A stretch of DNA of 64,000 bases, from the NCBI GenBank assembly GCA_016711925.1, contig JADJSA010000012.1, forward strand, positions 1 through 64,000. Direction: 5' to 3'. The notes beneath the pieces are model-generated. The model saw nothing but the letters and a program-made list of their open reading frames with translations. It was not told the DNA's origin and made no database searches. The number at the start of each line of letters is the position of its first letter. The stretch's first letter is position 1. A program made the translations under genes and the position numbers. This document shows, piece after piece, positions 45,488 to 54,388 of this stretch. This DNA comes from Candidatus Methylophosphatis haderslevensis. Its GTDB lineage: Bacteria; Pseudomonadota; Gammaproteobacteria; Burkholderiales; Rhodocyclaceae.

Positions 45488-46710
45488 GCGAACTCGAACT
45501 CGCGCTTTCCCGAACGATGCAAGCGTTTCCCGCCGCGATCCCGCGGCGTGCCGCAACGGCGCTCGCCATCCTCGACCGGCTCCAGGCCGGCAGTCTGGAA
45601 GTCGAGCTACCTGATGCACGTTGCCTGCAGCTAGGCCGAGGTGCGCGTGTGGCCAGGCTGCGTGTCAGCGACTGGCGGGTGTTCGATGTCGCGCTCAACA
45701 AGGGCGACATCGGGCTGGCAGAGGCCTACCTGGACGGCTGGTGGGAGGCCGACGACCTTCCCGCTTTGCTGACCCTGCTGGCGAAGAGCCGCGATGTCCT
45801 GCAGGAAGCCGTCTATGGCAAGGCGCTGCGGCTGCTCGGCTACCGCCTGTCGCACCTGCTGCGCGCCAACACGCGCGACGGCGCGCGGCGGAACATCATG
45901 GCGCACTACGATCTGGGCAATCGCTTCTACGAGACATGGCTCGACGGCACGATGAGCTATTCCGCGGCACTGTTCGAGGCCGGCGGAGCGCGCTCGTTCG
46001 AGGATGCCCAGCGCGCCAAGTACCGGCGCATCCTCGATCAACTGGACGCAAAACCCGGACAGCATGTGCTGGAGATCGGTTGCGGCTGGGGCGGTTTCGC
46101 CGAGATCGCGGCAAGCGAATACCGGCTCAGGGTGCTCGGCCTGACCCTCTCTCCGGCTCAGCTCGCGTACGCGCGGGATCGCGCAGCCTCGCGCGGTTTC
46201 GCCGATCTGGTTACTTTCGAACTGTGCGACTACCGCGATGTGCGCGGACACTACGACCACATCGTGTCGATCGAGATGTTCGAAGCGGTCGGCGAGCGTT
46301 TCTGGCCGGCCTACTTCGCGCAATTGCTCGACCGGCTCAAGCCGGGCGGCAGGGCCGCGGTCCAGGTCATCACGATCGACGACAGCTTGTTCGACCGTTA
46401 TCGACGCGGTACCGATTTCATCCAGCGCTACGTCTTTCCAGGCGGCATGCTGCCCGCGCCGTCGGTGTTTCGCGGACGTGCTGCCGCTTGCGGCTTGCAG
46501 GTGCGCGACGAGTTCCGTTTCGGCCCCGACTACGCCCGCACGCTGGCAGGCTGGGCAGCGCGCTTCAACGAGATGCAGGCCGCGATTCGCGTACAGGGTT
46601 TCGGCGAGGACTTCATGCGGCTCTGGCGCTTCTATCTCGCCTACTGCGAGGCGGGCTTCCGCGCCGGGTCTACCGACGTCTATCAATTCACGCTGCAGCA
46701 TTCGACATGA
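45484..46710 (+). CDS. cfa: Cyclopropane-fatty-acyl-phospholipid synthase family methyltransferase
   Basis: 408 aa. HYDLGNRFYETWLDGTMSYS, VLEIGCGWGGFAEIAASEYR (SAM motif I), HIVSIEMFEAVGERFWPAYF and IQRYVFPGGMLPAP are diagnostic. It transfers a methylene or methyl group from SAM to double bonds of membrane phospholipid acyl chains. In this context it may make a methylated or furan-type fatty acid with the flavoenzyme upstream, rather than a simple cyclopropane. Confidence 0.92.
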   Translation: MSELELALSRTMQAFPAAIPRRAATALAILDRLQAGSLEVELPDARCLQLGRGARVARLRVSDWRVFDVALNKGDIGLAEAYLDGWWEADDLPALLTLLAKSRDVLQEAVYGKALRLLGYRLSHLLRANTRDGARRNIMAHYDLGNRFYETWLDGTMSYSAALFEAGGARSFEDAQRAKYRRILDQLDAKPGQHVLEIGCGWGGFAEIAASEYRLRVLGLTLSPAQLAYARDRAASRGFADLVTFELCDYRDVRGHYDHIVSIEMFEAVGERFWPAYFAQLLDRLKPGGRAAVQVITIDDSLFDRYRRGTDFIQRYVFPGGMLPAPSVFRGRAAACGLQVRDEFRFGPDYARTLAGWAARFNEMQAAIRVQGFGEDFMRLWRFYLAYCEAGFRAGSTDVYQFTLQHST

Positions 46711-47255
46711 GCATCCGAATCCTGTTGCTTGTGCTCTTCGTGACGATGTCCTCCTGGGCATCGGCAAACACGCTGCCCGATTCGGTCAAGCAGCAGTTGC
46801 TCTCGCTGTTCGGCCCGGGCAACTCGGAATTGCGGCCCCTGGGCAGCGGCGAGATGCGCTGGCTCGGGCTGTCCATCTACCAGGCATCGCTATGGACGAG
46901 TACCGCGCGCTTCGACGATTCGGCGCCCTATGCGCTTGTTCTGCGCTATTCGCGCGACATCGCAGGCCGCCGGCTGGTATCCACTTCGATCGACGAACTC
47001 AAGCGCCTCGGCACGCGCGACGAAGGCAAACTCAAGCGCTGGGAAGCCCTGCTTGCGACAGTGTTCCCCGACGTCAAGTCGGGTGAGTCGATCATCGGTG
47101 TCAGCCTGCCCTCACGTGGCGCGCTGTTCTATCACCAGGGGCGACTGACCGGCGAGATCGACGACCCGGAATTCGCGCGGGCCTTCTTTGCGATCTGGCT
47201 CGACGAGCGAACCCGTGCGCCGGATCTGCGGGCGCGCCTGCTCGGCGGGTCATGA
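46707..47255 (+). CDS. Chalcone-isomerase-like periplasmic protein
   Basis: 182 aa with a signal peptide (IRILLLVLFVTMSSWASA). LGLSIYQASLWTSTARFDDS, ALVLRYSRDIAGRRLVSTSI and the SIIGVSLPSRGALFYHQGRL region match the bacterial chalcone-isomerase-like family, which binds fatty-acid-like ligands and rarely has enzyme activity. Overlaps both neighbours by 4 bp. Confidence 0.75.
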   Translation: MSIRILLLVLFVTMSSWASANTLPDSVKQQLLSLFGPGNSELRPLGSGEMRWLGLSIYQASLWTSTARFDDSAPYALVLRYSRDIAGRRLVSTSIDELKRLGTRDEGKLKRWEALLATVFPDVKSGESIIGVSLPSRGALFYHQGRLTGEIDDPEFARAFFAIWLDERTRAPDLRARLLGGS

Positions 47256-48523
47256 ATACCGTCGGGATACAGCCGCGAACCCTCTCGTGGCGCGATCTGA
47301 GTGCCTATGGCCTGCTGGGCTTGCCGCTGGCCTTCGCCGCCCTGCCGATCTACGTTCATGTGCCCAAGCTTTACGGCGATACGCTCGGTCTGTCGCTGTC
47401 GGTGGTCGGCGCGGTGTTGCTTGCAACCCGTTTGCTCGATGCCTTGGTGGACCCCTTGCTCGGCTGGTGGAGCGATCGCATCGATCGGCGAAAGCGCCTG
47501 ATCGCCTTGGCGCTGCCGGTGCTCGCCATTGGCATGCTCGGGTTGCTGGCGCCGCGTGTGGAATGGGTCGGCGCCGTTTGGCTGGGGGTCACGCTGACGG
47601 TTGTCTATCTTGGCTTTTCGCTCGCCCAGGTGAACTACTACGCCTGGGGTGCCGAGCTTTCTTCGGCTGTGGATGAGCGCACCCGCATCACTGCCTGGCG
47701 CGAAGGCTTCGCGCTGCTCGGCGTGGTGGCGGCCTCGGCGCTGCCTGCGTTGCTGGCACCCGAACTGGCGCAGGGTGTTGGCCGCCTTGCGTGGCTGTTC
47801 CTGCCGTTGCTTGCGGTGACTGCGGCAATCACCTTGTTGCGTGCGCCCGGCTCGCGCGCCGTGCGACCGCAGCGGGCGAGCCTGCTCGCCGCAATGGCGG
47901 CCACGCTGGGGAATCGCGCTTTCATCCGGCTGCTCGCGGTTTTTGCATTGAACGGCATCGCGTCGGCGATTCCGGCAACGCTGGTCCTGTTCTTTGTCGC
48001 CGATGTGCTGCAACTCGAATCGGTTGCCGGCCTGTTTCTCGCGATCTACTTCATCGCCGGTGTGGCGGCCCTGCCGCTGTGGGTTGCGCTTTCGACGCGC
48101 ATCGGCAAGTCGTCGGCCTGGCTCGTCTCGATGGGACTGGCATGCCTGGTGTTCGTCTGGGCATTCCTTCTTGGCCCCGGCGAAATGCTTGCGTTCGCGC
48201 TGATCTGCGCCTTGTCCGGCGTTGCGCTCGGCGCCGACCTCGCGCTGCCGCCATCGATGCTCGCCGACGTGATGGATCGCGACGCGCGGAGCGCAGCCGA
48301 CGCGAAATCGGGCGCCTATTTCGGCCTGTGGAACCTGGTCACCAAGCTCAACCTGGCCCTCGCGGCCGGCATTGCGCTGCCGCTGATTTCCCTGCTCGGT
48401 TATCTCCCTGGGACGCGCGACGCGCAGGGGGTCGCCGGCCTGTCGTTGGTCTATGCGCTGGTGCCGACCGGGCTCAAATTGTTGGCCGCGGCCCTGCTTT
48501 CGCGCTGGATGCGGCGCTTGTGA
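47252..48523 (+). CDS. MFS/GPH-type transporter
   Basis: A 423-aa protein with 12 predicted helices. LRARLDALVDP-type region reads LLATRLLDALVDPLLGWWSD with RIDRRKRLI, the MelB-like (glycoside-pentoside-hexuronide:cation symporter) signature. Permeases of this type are standard members of ChrR/LitR-type clusters; transport of a sugar is therefore doubtful and a lipid-related role is possible. Confidence 0.8.
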   Translation: MNTVGIQPRTLSWRDLSAYGLLGLPLAFAALPIYVHVPKLYGDTLGLSLSVVGAVLLATRLLDALVDPLLGWWSDRIDRRKRLIALALPVLAIGMLGLLAPRVEWVGAVWLGVTLTVVYLGFSLAQVNYYAWGAELSSAVDERTRITAWREGFALLGVVAASALPALLAPELAQGVGRLAWLFLPLLAVTAAITLLRAPGSRAVRPQRASLLAAMAATLGNRAFIRLLAVFALNGIASAIPATLVLFFVADVLQLESVAGLFLAIYFIAGVAALPLWVALSTRIGKSSAWLVSMGLACLVFVWAFLLGPGEMLAFALICALSGVALGADLALPPSMLADVMDRDARSAADAKSGAYFGLWNLVTKLNLALAAGIALPLISLLGYLPGTRDAQGVAGLSLVYALVPTGLKLLAAALLSRWMRRL

Positions 48524-48536
48524 TTCGGAGAACGAG

Positions 48537-49058
48537 ATGCAAAGGATCCTTGTTGCCCTACTGGCGGTGTTTGTCGCGGGTTGCGCCGGCGTGAAGGTCG
48601 AGGACTACGCCGCCGAGAAGCCGGTGCTCGATCTGGCGACCTACTTCAATGGCACGCTCGATGCGCACGGAATGTTTCAGGATCGCTCCGGCAAGGTGGT
48701 CAAGCGCTTTCATGTGGTGATCGATGCATCGTGGAAGGGCAATGTCGGTACGCTCGACGAGCGCTTCACCTACTCGGACGGGACGACGCAGCGCCGGGTG
48801 TGGACGATCACCAAGGTCGATGCGCATCGCTATAAGGGCACCGCCGACGACGTGGTGGGTGAGGCGGACGGTGTGGCTTACGGCAACGCGCTGCGCTGGC
48901 GCTACGTGCTTGCGCTTCCGGTTGACGGCAAGACCTATCGTGTCGATTTCGATGACTGGATGTTCCTGATGGACCACAAGGTGATGCTCAACCGATCCGC
49001 AATGAGCAAGTTCGGCTTCGGGCTCGGCGAAGTCACGCTGTCGTTCTACAAGCGATGA
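48537..49058 (+). CDS. DUF3833 lipoprotein
   Basis: 173 aa with lipobox VFVAGC at residues 11-16. Lipocalin-like strands and characteristic LATYFNGTLDAHGMFQDRSG and YVLALPVDGKTYRVDFDDWM place it in DUF3833. Probably an inner- or outer-membrane-anchored lipid-binding protein acting with the cluster enzymes. The stop overlaps the SDR start. Confidence 0.85.
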   Translation: MQRILVALLAVFVAGCAGVKVEDYAAEKPVLDLATYFNGTLDAHGMFQDRSGKVVKRFHVVIDASWKGNVGTLDERFTYSDGTTQRRVWTITKVDAHRYKGTADDVVGEADGVAYGNALRWRYVLALPVDGKTYRVDFDDWMFLMDHKVMLNRSAMSKFGFGLGEVTLSFYKR

Positions 49059-49876
49059 TCCAGCGGCTGGTGCCAGTGCGAGACCGCGAATCGCGTTCGT
49101 TCTCCAGCCTGAATCGTCCGATTCGCGACTGGCAGGACAAGCGGGTATGGATCGTCGGCGCCTCGACCGGCATCGGCGCGGCGCTGGCCCGGGAACTGCA
49201 CGTGGCGGGGGCGCGGCTGGCACTTTCGGCGCGCAATCGCGACAGGCTGGCCGATTTGAGCGCCGGCTTGTCGGAGACGCTTTGCCTGCCTCTGGACGTT
49301 ACCGAATCTGGCTCGCTCGAGCAGGCCGGCAAACGCATCGTCGAGGCCTGGGACGGCATCGACCTGGTGGTGCTCAATGCCGGCACCTATTCGGCGGTGC
49401 GTGCCTGGGAACTCGATTCAGATACGACGCGGCCGACGGTCGAAACCAATCTGCTCGGTGTGATCGACGGCGTCGGTGCGGTGCTGCCAGCGATGCTGGC
49501 CCGGGGTAGCGGCGCGATTGCCGTGGTCGGCAGCGTTGCCGGCTACCGCGGCCTGCCCAACGCCATTGTGTACGGTGCGACGAAATCCGCACTGATCAAC
49601 TTCTGCGAGACCCTCTATCTCGATTTGCGGCCGAAAGGTATCGATGTCTTCCTCGTCAGTCCCGGATTCGTCGACACGCCGCTGACCGCGCAGAATCGTT
49701 TCAGCATGCCGGCACTGATCAGTGCAGACGAGGCAGCCCGACGCATGGTTGCCGGGTTCGCCAAAGGCTGCTTCGAGATCCATTTTCCGAAGCGCTTCAC
49801 CGTCGGGCTGAAGCTGCTGGAATTGTTGCCCTATCGGCTCTACTTTGCGCTCGTGCGCCGTCTGACAGGCCTCTGA
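49055..49876 (+). CDS. Short-chain dehydrogenase/reductase
   Basis: 273 aa. VWIVGASTGIGAALARELHV (TGxxxGIG-type NAD(P) site), VVLNAGTYS, catalytic Ser in VVGSVAGYRG, and Tyr-x3-Lys in VYGATKSALI. Substrate unknown; its place in the DUF3833-SDR-SnoaL tail of the cluster suggests oxidation or reduction of a lipid derivative. Confidence 0.88.
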   Translation: MIQRLVPVRDRESRSFSSLNRPIRDWQDKRVWIVGASTGIGAALARELHVAGARLALSARNRDRLADLSAGLSETLCLPLDVTESGSLEQAGKRIVEAWDGIDLVVLNAGTYSAVRAWELDSDTTRPTVETNLLGVIDGVGAVLPAMLARGSGAIAVVGSVAGYRGLPNAIVYGATKSALINFCETLYLDLRPKGIDVFLVSPGFVDTPLTAQNRFSMPALISADEAARRMVAGFAKGCFEIHFPKRFTVGLKLLELLPYRLYFALVRRLTGL

Positions 49877-49878
49877 TC

Positions 49879-50310
49879 GTGAAACTTGTTCTCGATGACA
49901 TCGTCCGCTTCTTCGAGACGCTGGACAACGCCAGTGTCGGCACGATCGTGCAGTTCTATTCCGGCGACGCGTGGTTCAAGGATCCGTTCAACGAGGTGCG
50001 CGGCATCGTGGCGATCCGGCGCGTTTTCGAGCACATGTTCGAGACGCTCGACCGGCCGCGATTTCGAATTACCGAAAGCGTCGCCGATCCCGGCGGCGCG
50101 ATGCTGCTGTGGGAGTTCCACTTCGGGTTGCCAGACAAAGAAAGGTGCATCCGCGGCGCATCGCATCTGCGCTTCGATGCGCAGGGGCGCATCGCGTGGC
50201 ACCGCGACTACTGGGATGCAGCGGAGGAGTTGTATGCGAAGTTGCCGGTTCTCGGCTGGGTGATGCGCCGGCTGCAGCGCGCATTGCGCACGCCGCAGCC
50301 GGGCAGTTGA
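49879..50310 (+). CDS. SnoaL-like/NTF2-fold protein
   Basis: 143 aa, GTG start 3 bases after the SDR stop. FFETLDNASVGTIVQFYSGD and WFKDPFNEVRGIVAIRRVFE fit the cone-shaped SnoaL/NTF2 fold, which often acts as an isomerase, hydrolase or binding protein. Last gene of the putative light-regulated cluster. Substrate unknown. Confidence 0.8.
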   Translation: MKLVLDDIVRFFETLDNASVGTIVQFYSGDAWFKDPFNEVRGIVAIRRVFEHMFETLDRPRFRITESVADPGGAMLLWEFHFGLPDKERCIRGASHLRFDAQGRIAWHRDYWDAAEELYAKLPVLGWVMRRLQRALRTPQPGS

Positions 50311-50333
50311 GCCGCCGCCGCGCCAGCGCCGGA

Positions 50334-50972
50334 CTATCGCTTGCGGGTATCCTCGGGCGGACGCGAATCGATCTGTTGCGCCTGCGATTCGTCGATGTAT
50401 TCGAACACCCGCACCACCTTCTCGACGCCGGACGTAGTGGCGGCGATCTGCGCCGCGTCGTCCGCTTCCTTGCGTGTCACGATGCCGACCAAAAAAGCCG
50501 TGCCGGCCGACGCGTGCACGCGGACATGGTTGGCCGAGAACTTGTTGGCTTCGACGAAGCGCGCCTTGATCTTCGACGTCAGGTAGGTGTCATTGGCGCG
50601 CGATTTCGCGGAACTCGCGGGACCGATCACCACCTCGTTGACCACGCCCTTGACATTGACGACCTCGCCCGCCAATCGACCGACCTGGGCCTTGGTGGCG
50701 GCATCCGGGACTTCGCCGATCAGCAGGACGTTGCGGTTGTAGCTCACCGCATTGACATGGGTTTCCGAACCGAACTTCTGCACGATGCGCTCTTCGACTT
50801 TCCAGCCGACGCTCTCATCATCGATGTAGGCGCCGGACGAGCGCCGGTCGGCAATGATCAGCGCGCCGGCACCGATCCCGGTGGCGGCGATCAGCGGCAC
50901 GCAGGCCTGGATTGCCGGCAGGGTCGAAACGAGCAGCAGGGCAGTGGCGATGCGGATTCGGGTGTTTTTCAT
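50334..50972 (-). CDS. dolP: BON-domain lipoprotein DolP
   Basis: 212 aa. Lipoprotein signal (TALLLVSTLPAIQAC), then two BON domains (~45-120 with VNAVSYNRNVLLIGEVPDAA; ~125-195 with VRVHASAGTAFLVGIVTRKE). DolP (YraP) sits in the outer membrane and binds phospholipid to maintain envelope integrity. It shares the TGATG junction with the upstream SIS gene, as in the diaA-dolP pair of enterobacteria. Confidence 0.9.
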   Translation of the reverse strand: MKNTRIRIATALLLVSTLPAIQACVPLIAATGIGAGALIIADRRSSGAYIDDESVGWKVEERIVQKFGSETHVNAVSYNRNVLLIGEVPDAATKAQVGRLAGEVVNVKGVVNEVVIGPASSAKSRANDTYLTSKIKARFVEANKFSANHVRVHASAGTAFLVGIVTRKEADDAAQIAATTSGVEKVVRVFEYIDESQAQQIDSRPPEDTRKR

Positions 50973-51562
50973 CAATCAACTCCTAGCAGCATGCAATCGA
51001 TGCCGTCGCACAAGCAGTGCAGGACGAGCAGGTGGACTTCCTGGATGCGCGCCGTGCGATCGGCGGGCACGCACAGTTGGACATCGCCTTCGCGCAGCAA
51101 CCCGGCCATCTTGCCGCCGGTCTTGCCAGTGAGCGCGACGACGCGCAGATCGCGATCATGCGCAGCGGCGACTGCTTCGATCACGTTCGGCGAGTTGCCC
51201 GAGGTCGAGATGGCGAGCAGCACATCGCCCGGCTGGCCGAGCGCGCGCACCTGCTTCGAGAAAACCTGAACGAAATCGTAGTCATTGGCGATCGAAGTCA
51301 GGGTCGAGGTATCGGTCGTCAACGCCATCGCGGCCAGGCCCGGGCGCTCTTTCTCGAAGCGGTTGAGCAATTCGGCCGCGAAGTGCTGCGAATCGGCGGC
51401 AGAACCGCCGTTGCCGCAAGCCATGACCTTGCCATTGTTCATCAGGCACTGAACCATGGTCTGGATTGCCTCGGCGATCGGCGCGGCGAGGAGTTCGACA
51501 GCCTGCAGCTTGGTTTGCGCGCTGTCGGTGAACTGTTGCGAAATGCGGGCGATCAAATCCAT
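50972..51562 (-). CDS. diaA: SIS-domain protein, DiaA/phosphoheptose isomerase family
   Basis: 196 aa. ACGNGGSAADSQHFAAELLN, LAISTSGNSPNVIEAVAAAH and RIQEVHLLVLHCLCDGIDCM. Both GmhA (sedoheptulose-7-P isomerase) and DiaA (DnaA-binding initiation factor) fit; the RFEKERPGLAAMALTTD segment and the rsmI-yraN-diaA-dolP order favour DiaA. The upstream in-frame extension to 51625 is not conserved-looking. Confidence 0.8.
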   Translation of the reverse strand: MDLIARISQQFTDSAQTKLQAVELLAAPIAEAIQTMVQCLMNNGKVMACGNGGSAADSQHFAAELLNRFEKERPGLAAMALTTDTSTLTSIANDYDFVQVFSKQVRALGQPGDVLLAISTSGNSPNVIEAVAAAHDRDLRVVALTGKTGGKMAGLLREGDVQLCVPADRTARIQEVHLLVLHCLCDGIDCMLLGVD

Positions 51563-51652
51563 CTTGGAAGGTCGTGCTTCACGATAGGAATGGTTGGGCG
51601 GGCCATGTTGGGCGGATTTTAACATCCCGCACCGCGCGCCCCCGATCCGTCT

Positions 51653-52045
51653 TCAGAGCACGACATAGATATCCACGCGCAATCGCCGCCACGGGTTGCG
51701 ATCCTGCACCAGTGCGGCGATGCGCGCGACAACCGGCGCACCGCGATCCATCTCCGCAGCGACCGCGCGGTTTTCCGTCCGCGGCAGATAGCCGAGCTTA
51801 TGACCACGCCATTCGACGCGCACCGCGTTTGTATCGTGCCCGTTGTCGGCCTCGCGGATCAGGGAAAGTTCGTCGCCGACCCGCATTTCCTGCCACAGGG
51901 CCTCGCCGGCGTAGTAGCGAAATCCGGCCAGCGGCGAGCTTTGCACCAGAATGCGCACCTGCTGGCCGAACGCCGGCAACTGCGCGGCCAGCGCGAGCGC
52001 CACAACCAGGCTCAGGCGCCGGACATCAATCGGCGGCGAACGCAT
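51653..52045 (-). CDS. HIRAN-domain exported protein
   Basis: 130 aa with a signal peptide (VVALALAAQLPAFG). The HIRAN fold motifs are SPLAGFRYYAGEALWQEM, GDELSLIREADNGHDTNAV and GHKLGYLPRTENRAVA. HIRAN domains bind DNA 3' ends in helicases, but the exported single-domain version in proteobacteria has no known role. Overlaps yraN by 20 bp. Confidence 0.85.
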   Translation of the reverse strand: MRSPPIDVRRLSLVVALALAAQLPAFGQQVRILVQSSPLAGFRYYAGEALWQEMRVGDELSLIREADNGHDTNAVRVEWRGHKLGYLPRTENRAVAAEMDRGAPVVARIAALVQDRNPWRRLRVDIYVVL

Positions 52046-52370
52046 TCTTCAGCCATTCAATGCGCGGCGGGTCAAGCGCGTCGAACAGCACGCAGTCGAA
52101 GCGGCACGGTGGTTGCGGTCTTCCAGCCAGATAATGCTGCGCGGCGAGGATCACGCGCCGCCGCTTGGCTGCCGTGATGCTTGCCGCGGCACCGCCGAAG
52201 CGCGCGCTGCTGCGCAGCCGGACCTCGACGAATACCAGCACCCTTCCGTCGCGGCAGATCAGGTCGACCTCGCCGCCGCGCACGCGAAAATTGCGCTCGA
52301 CCACGCTCAGGCCGTGGCGTTCGAGGTGGGCCGCGGCCAGGGCTTCGGCCCGGCTGCCGCTGCCGGTCAT
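52026..52370 (-). CDS. yraN: YraN family (UPF0102) nuclease-like protein
   Basis: 114 aa. ERNFRVRGGEVDLICRDGR then LVFVEVRLRS is the restriction-endonuclease-like E-x-D...E-x-R core. Encoded divergently from rsmI as in many proteobacteria. Biological role unresolved, possibly processing of nucleic acid during uptake or repair. Confidence 0.92.
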   Translation of the reverse strand: MTGSGSRAEALAAAHLERHGLSVVERNFRVRGGEVDLICRDGRVLVFVEVRLRSSARFGGAAASITAAKRRRVILAAQHYLAGRPQPPCRFDCVLFDALDPPRIEWLKNAFAAD

Positions 52371-52439
52371 GGCCGGCCTTGCTTGCGGCAGAACGCCGCG
52401 CGGCCCAGAATCCGCCCAATCCAGTCGATCGTCTGCGCC

Positions 52440-53294
52440 ATGCCAGAACCCCTCCAGTCGATGCCGCCTGCATTGTACGTCGTCGCCACGCCGCTCGGAA
52501 ACCTTGCCGACATCACGCTGCGCGCGCTCGATGTGCTGCGCGCGGCCGATTTCGTCGCCGCCGAGGATACCCGCCACACGCGGCGCCTGCTCGATCACCA
52601 TGGCATCGCGGCCAGGCTGCTCGCGGCGCACCAGCACAACGAGCGCGAAGCCGCCGCAGCGATCGTCGCCGCGATTGGCGAGGGCAAGCGGGTGGCGCTG
52701 GTCAGCGATGCCGGCACGCCGGCGGTGTCCGATCCAGGCGCGCGCATTGTGCGCGCGGTCAGCGAGGCCGGCCTGCGCGTGATACCGGTGCCGGGACCGA
52801 GCGCGCTGACGGCCGCGTTGTCGGCATCCGGCCTGGGTGACGAACGGGTGCTGTTCTGCGGCTTCCTGCCGGCGCGCGCCGGTACCCGTGGCGAGGCGAT
52901 CGAGGCGCTGAAGGCGCTCGACGCCGCGCTGGTGTTCTACGAGGCGCCGCATCGGGTGGCCGAGACCGTCGCCGATCTTGCCGCGCGTCTGGACCCGCGG
53001 CGCGAGATGGTCATCGCGCGCGAGCTGACCAAGCTGTTCGAGAGCATCGCCCGCATGCCGCTTGCCGATGCGCCGGCCTGGCTGGCCGCCGACCCGAACC
53101 GCGAACGCGGCGAGTTCGTGCTGCTGGTGTCCGCCCCTGCGCCGCGGCAGGGTCTCCCAGCAGAGGCCGACCGGGTGCTCGCGGCGTTGCTGGCCGAACT
53201 GCCGCTCAAGCAGGCAGTCAAACTCGCCGCGCAGATCACCGGCGAGCCGCGCAACGCGCTCTACGAACGGGCGCTTTCGGTCAAGGGCGAGTGA
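52440..53294 (+). CDS. rsmI: 16S rRNA 2'-O-ribose C1402 methyltransferase RsmI
   Basis: A 284-aa tetrapyrrole-methylase-fold enzyme. YVVATPLGNLADITLRALDV, AAEDTRHTRRLLDHHG, VALVSDAGTPAVSDPGARIV and PGPSALTAALSASGL are diagnostic. It methylates C1402 in the decoding centre with SAM. ATG 52440 is chosen; another in-frame ATG lies 24 bases downstream. Confidence 0.96.
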   Translation: MPEPLQSMPPALYVVATPLGNLADITLRALDVLRAADFVAAEDTRHTRRLLDHHGIAARLLAAHQHNEREAAAAIVAAIGEGKRVALVSDAGTPAVSDPGARIVRAVSEAGLRVIPVPGPSALTAALSASGLGDERVLFCGFLPARAGTRGEAIEALKALDAALVFYEAPHRVAETVADLAARLDPRREMVIARELTKLFESIARMPLADAPAWLAADPNRERGEFVLLVSAPAPRQGLPAEADRVLAALLAELPLKQAVKLAAQITGEPRNALYERALSVKGE

Positions 53295-53304
53295 CGCCCG
53301 GCGC

Positions 53305-53310
53305 TATAAT
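53305..53310 (+). promoter_or_regulatory. -10 element upstream of pyrC
   Basis: A perfect TATAAT 33 bases before the pyrC ATG, at the end of rsmI; no clear -35. Confidence 0.4.
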
Positions 53311-53342
53311 CAATCGCTCACCTCGCATTTGCTTTCCATTCG

Positions 53343-54386
53343 ATGCCTGCGCAAGAACTCTCGCTCACCCGCCCCGACGACTGGCATCTGCATCTGCGCG
53401 ACGGCACGGCGTTGCGGGCCGTGCTGCCCGATACCGCGCGCCGCTTCGGCCGCGCGATCGTCATGCCCAACCTGCGCCCGCCGGTCACCACGACCGCGCT
53501 TGCCGAGGCCTATCGCGCGCGCATCCTTGCCGCCTTGCCGGCCGGCCTAAAGTTCCAGCCGCTGATGACGTTGTATCTGACGGACCGTACGCCGCCGGAA
53601 GAAATCGACCGGGCTCTGGCCAGCGGCGTCGTGCATGGGGTCAAGCTCTACCCGGCCGGTGCCACGACCAACTCGGATTCGGGTGTCACCGACATCCGCC
53701 GTTGCGATGCCGTGCTGGCGCGGATGGAAGCGGCCGAAATGCCGCTCTTGGTGCATGGAGAGGTGACCGATGCTGAAACTGATATTTTTGATCGCGAGCA
53801 CGTGTTTATTGATCGCGTACTGGCGCCGCTCGTCGAACGCCACCCGGGTCTGCGTGTCGTCTTCGAGCACATCACGACGCGCGAAGCGGCGCAGTTTGTA
53901 GCCGAAGCCGGGCCGAACGTCGCCGCCACACTGACGGCGCACCACCTGCTGATGAATCGCAACGCCATCTTCGCCGGCGGCGTGCGGCCGCACCACTATT
54001 GCCTGCCGGTGTTAAAGCGCGAGACGCACCGCCGGGCGCTGGTCGAGGCGGCCACCGGCGGCAGCCCGAAGTTCTTTCTCGGCACCGATTCGGCGCCGCA
54101 TGCGCAGGGCACCAAGGAAGCGGCCTGCGGCTGCGCCGGCTGCTACACCGCGCATGCCGCCATCGAGCTGTATGCCGAAGCGTTCGACCAGGCCGGCGCG
54201 CTGGACAAGCTGGAAGCGTTTGCGAGTTTCAACGGGCCGGATTTCTACCGCCTGCCACGCAACACGGATCGCATCACGCTGGTCAAGCGATCATGGCAGG
54301 TTGCGCAGAACCTCACTTATCTCGAAGACGATGCGCTCGTACCCTTGCGTGCCGGCGAGGCGGTCGAGTGGACGCTGCTGAATTGA
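53343..54386 (+). CDS. pyrC: Dihydroorotase (class II)
   Basis: 347 aa, third step of pyrimidine synthesis (carbamoyl-aspartate to dihydroorotate). Zinc ligands in DDWHLHLRDG, the carbamylated Lys in HGVKLYPAGATTNSDSGVTD, then LVHGEV, VFEHITTREA and LGTDSAPHAQG. Full family length. Followed 2 bp later by a lipoprotein gene. Confidence 0.97.
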   Translation: MPAQELSLTRPDDWHLHLRDGTALRAVLPDTARRFGRAIVMPNLRPPVTTTALAEAYRARILAALPAGLKFQPLMTLYLTDRTPPEEIDRALASGVVHGVKLYPAGATTNSDSGVTDIRRCDAVLARMEAAEMPLLVHGEVTDAETDIFDREHVFIDRVLAPLVERHPGLRVVFEHITTREAAQFVAEAGPNVAATLTAHHLLMNRNAIFAGGVRPHHYCLPVLKRETHRRALVEAATGGSPKFFLGTDSAPHAQGTKEAACGCAGCYTAHAAIELYAEAFDQAGALDKLEAFASFNGPDFYRLPRNTDRITLVKRSWQVAQNLTYLEDDALVPLRAGEAVEWTLLN

Positions 54387-54388
54387 TC

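Noticed and set aside
50972..51562. Firm call as GmhA heptose isomerase
   Set aside because: SIS motifs fit, but gene order with yraN and dolP favours DiaA; both remain possible.
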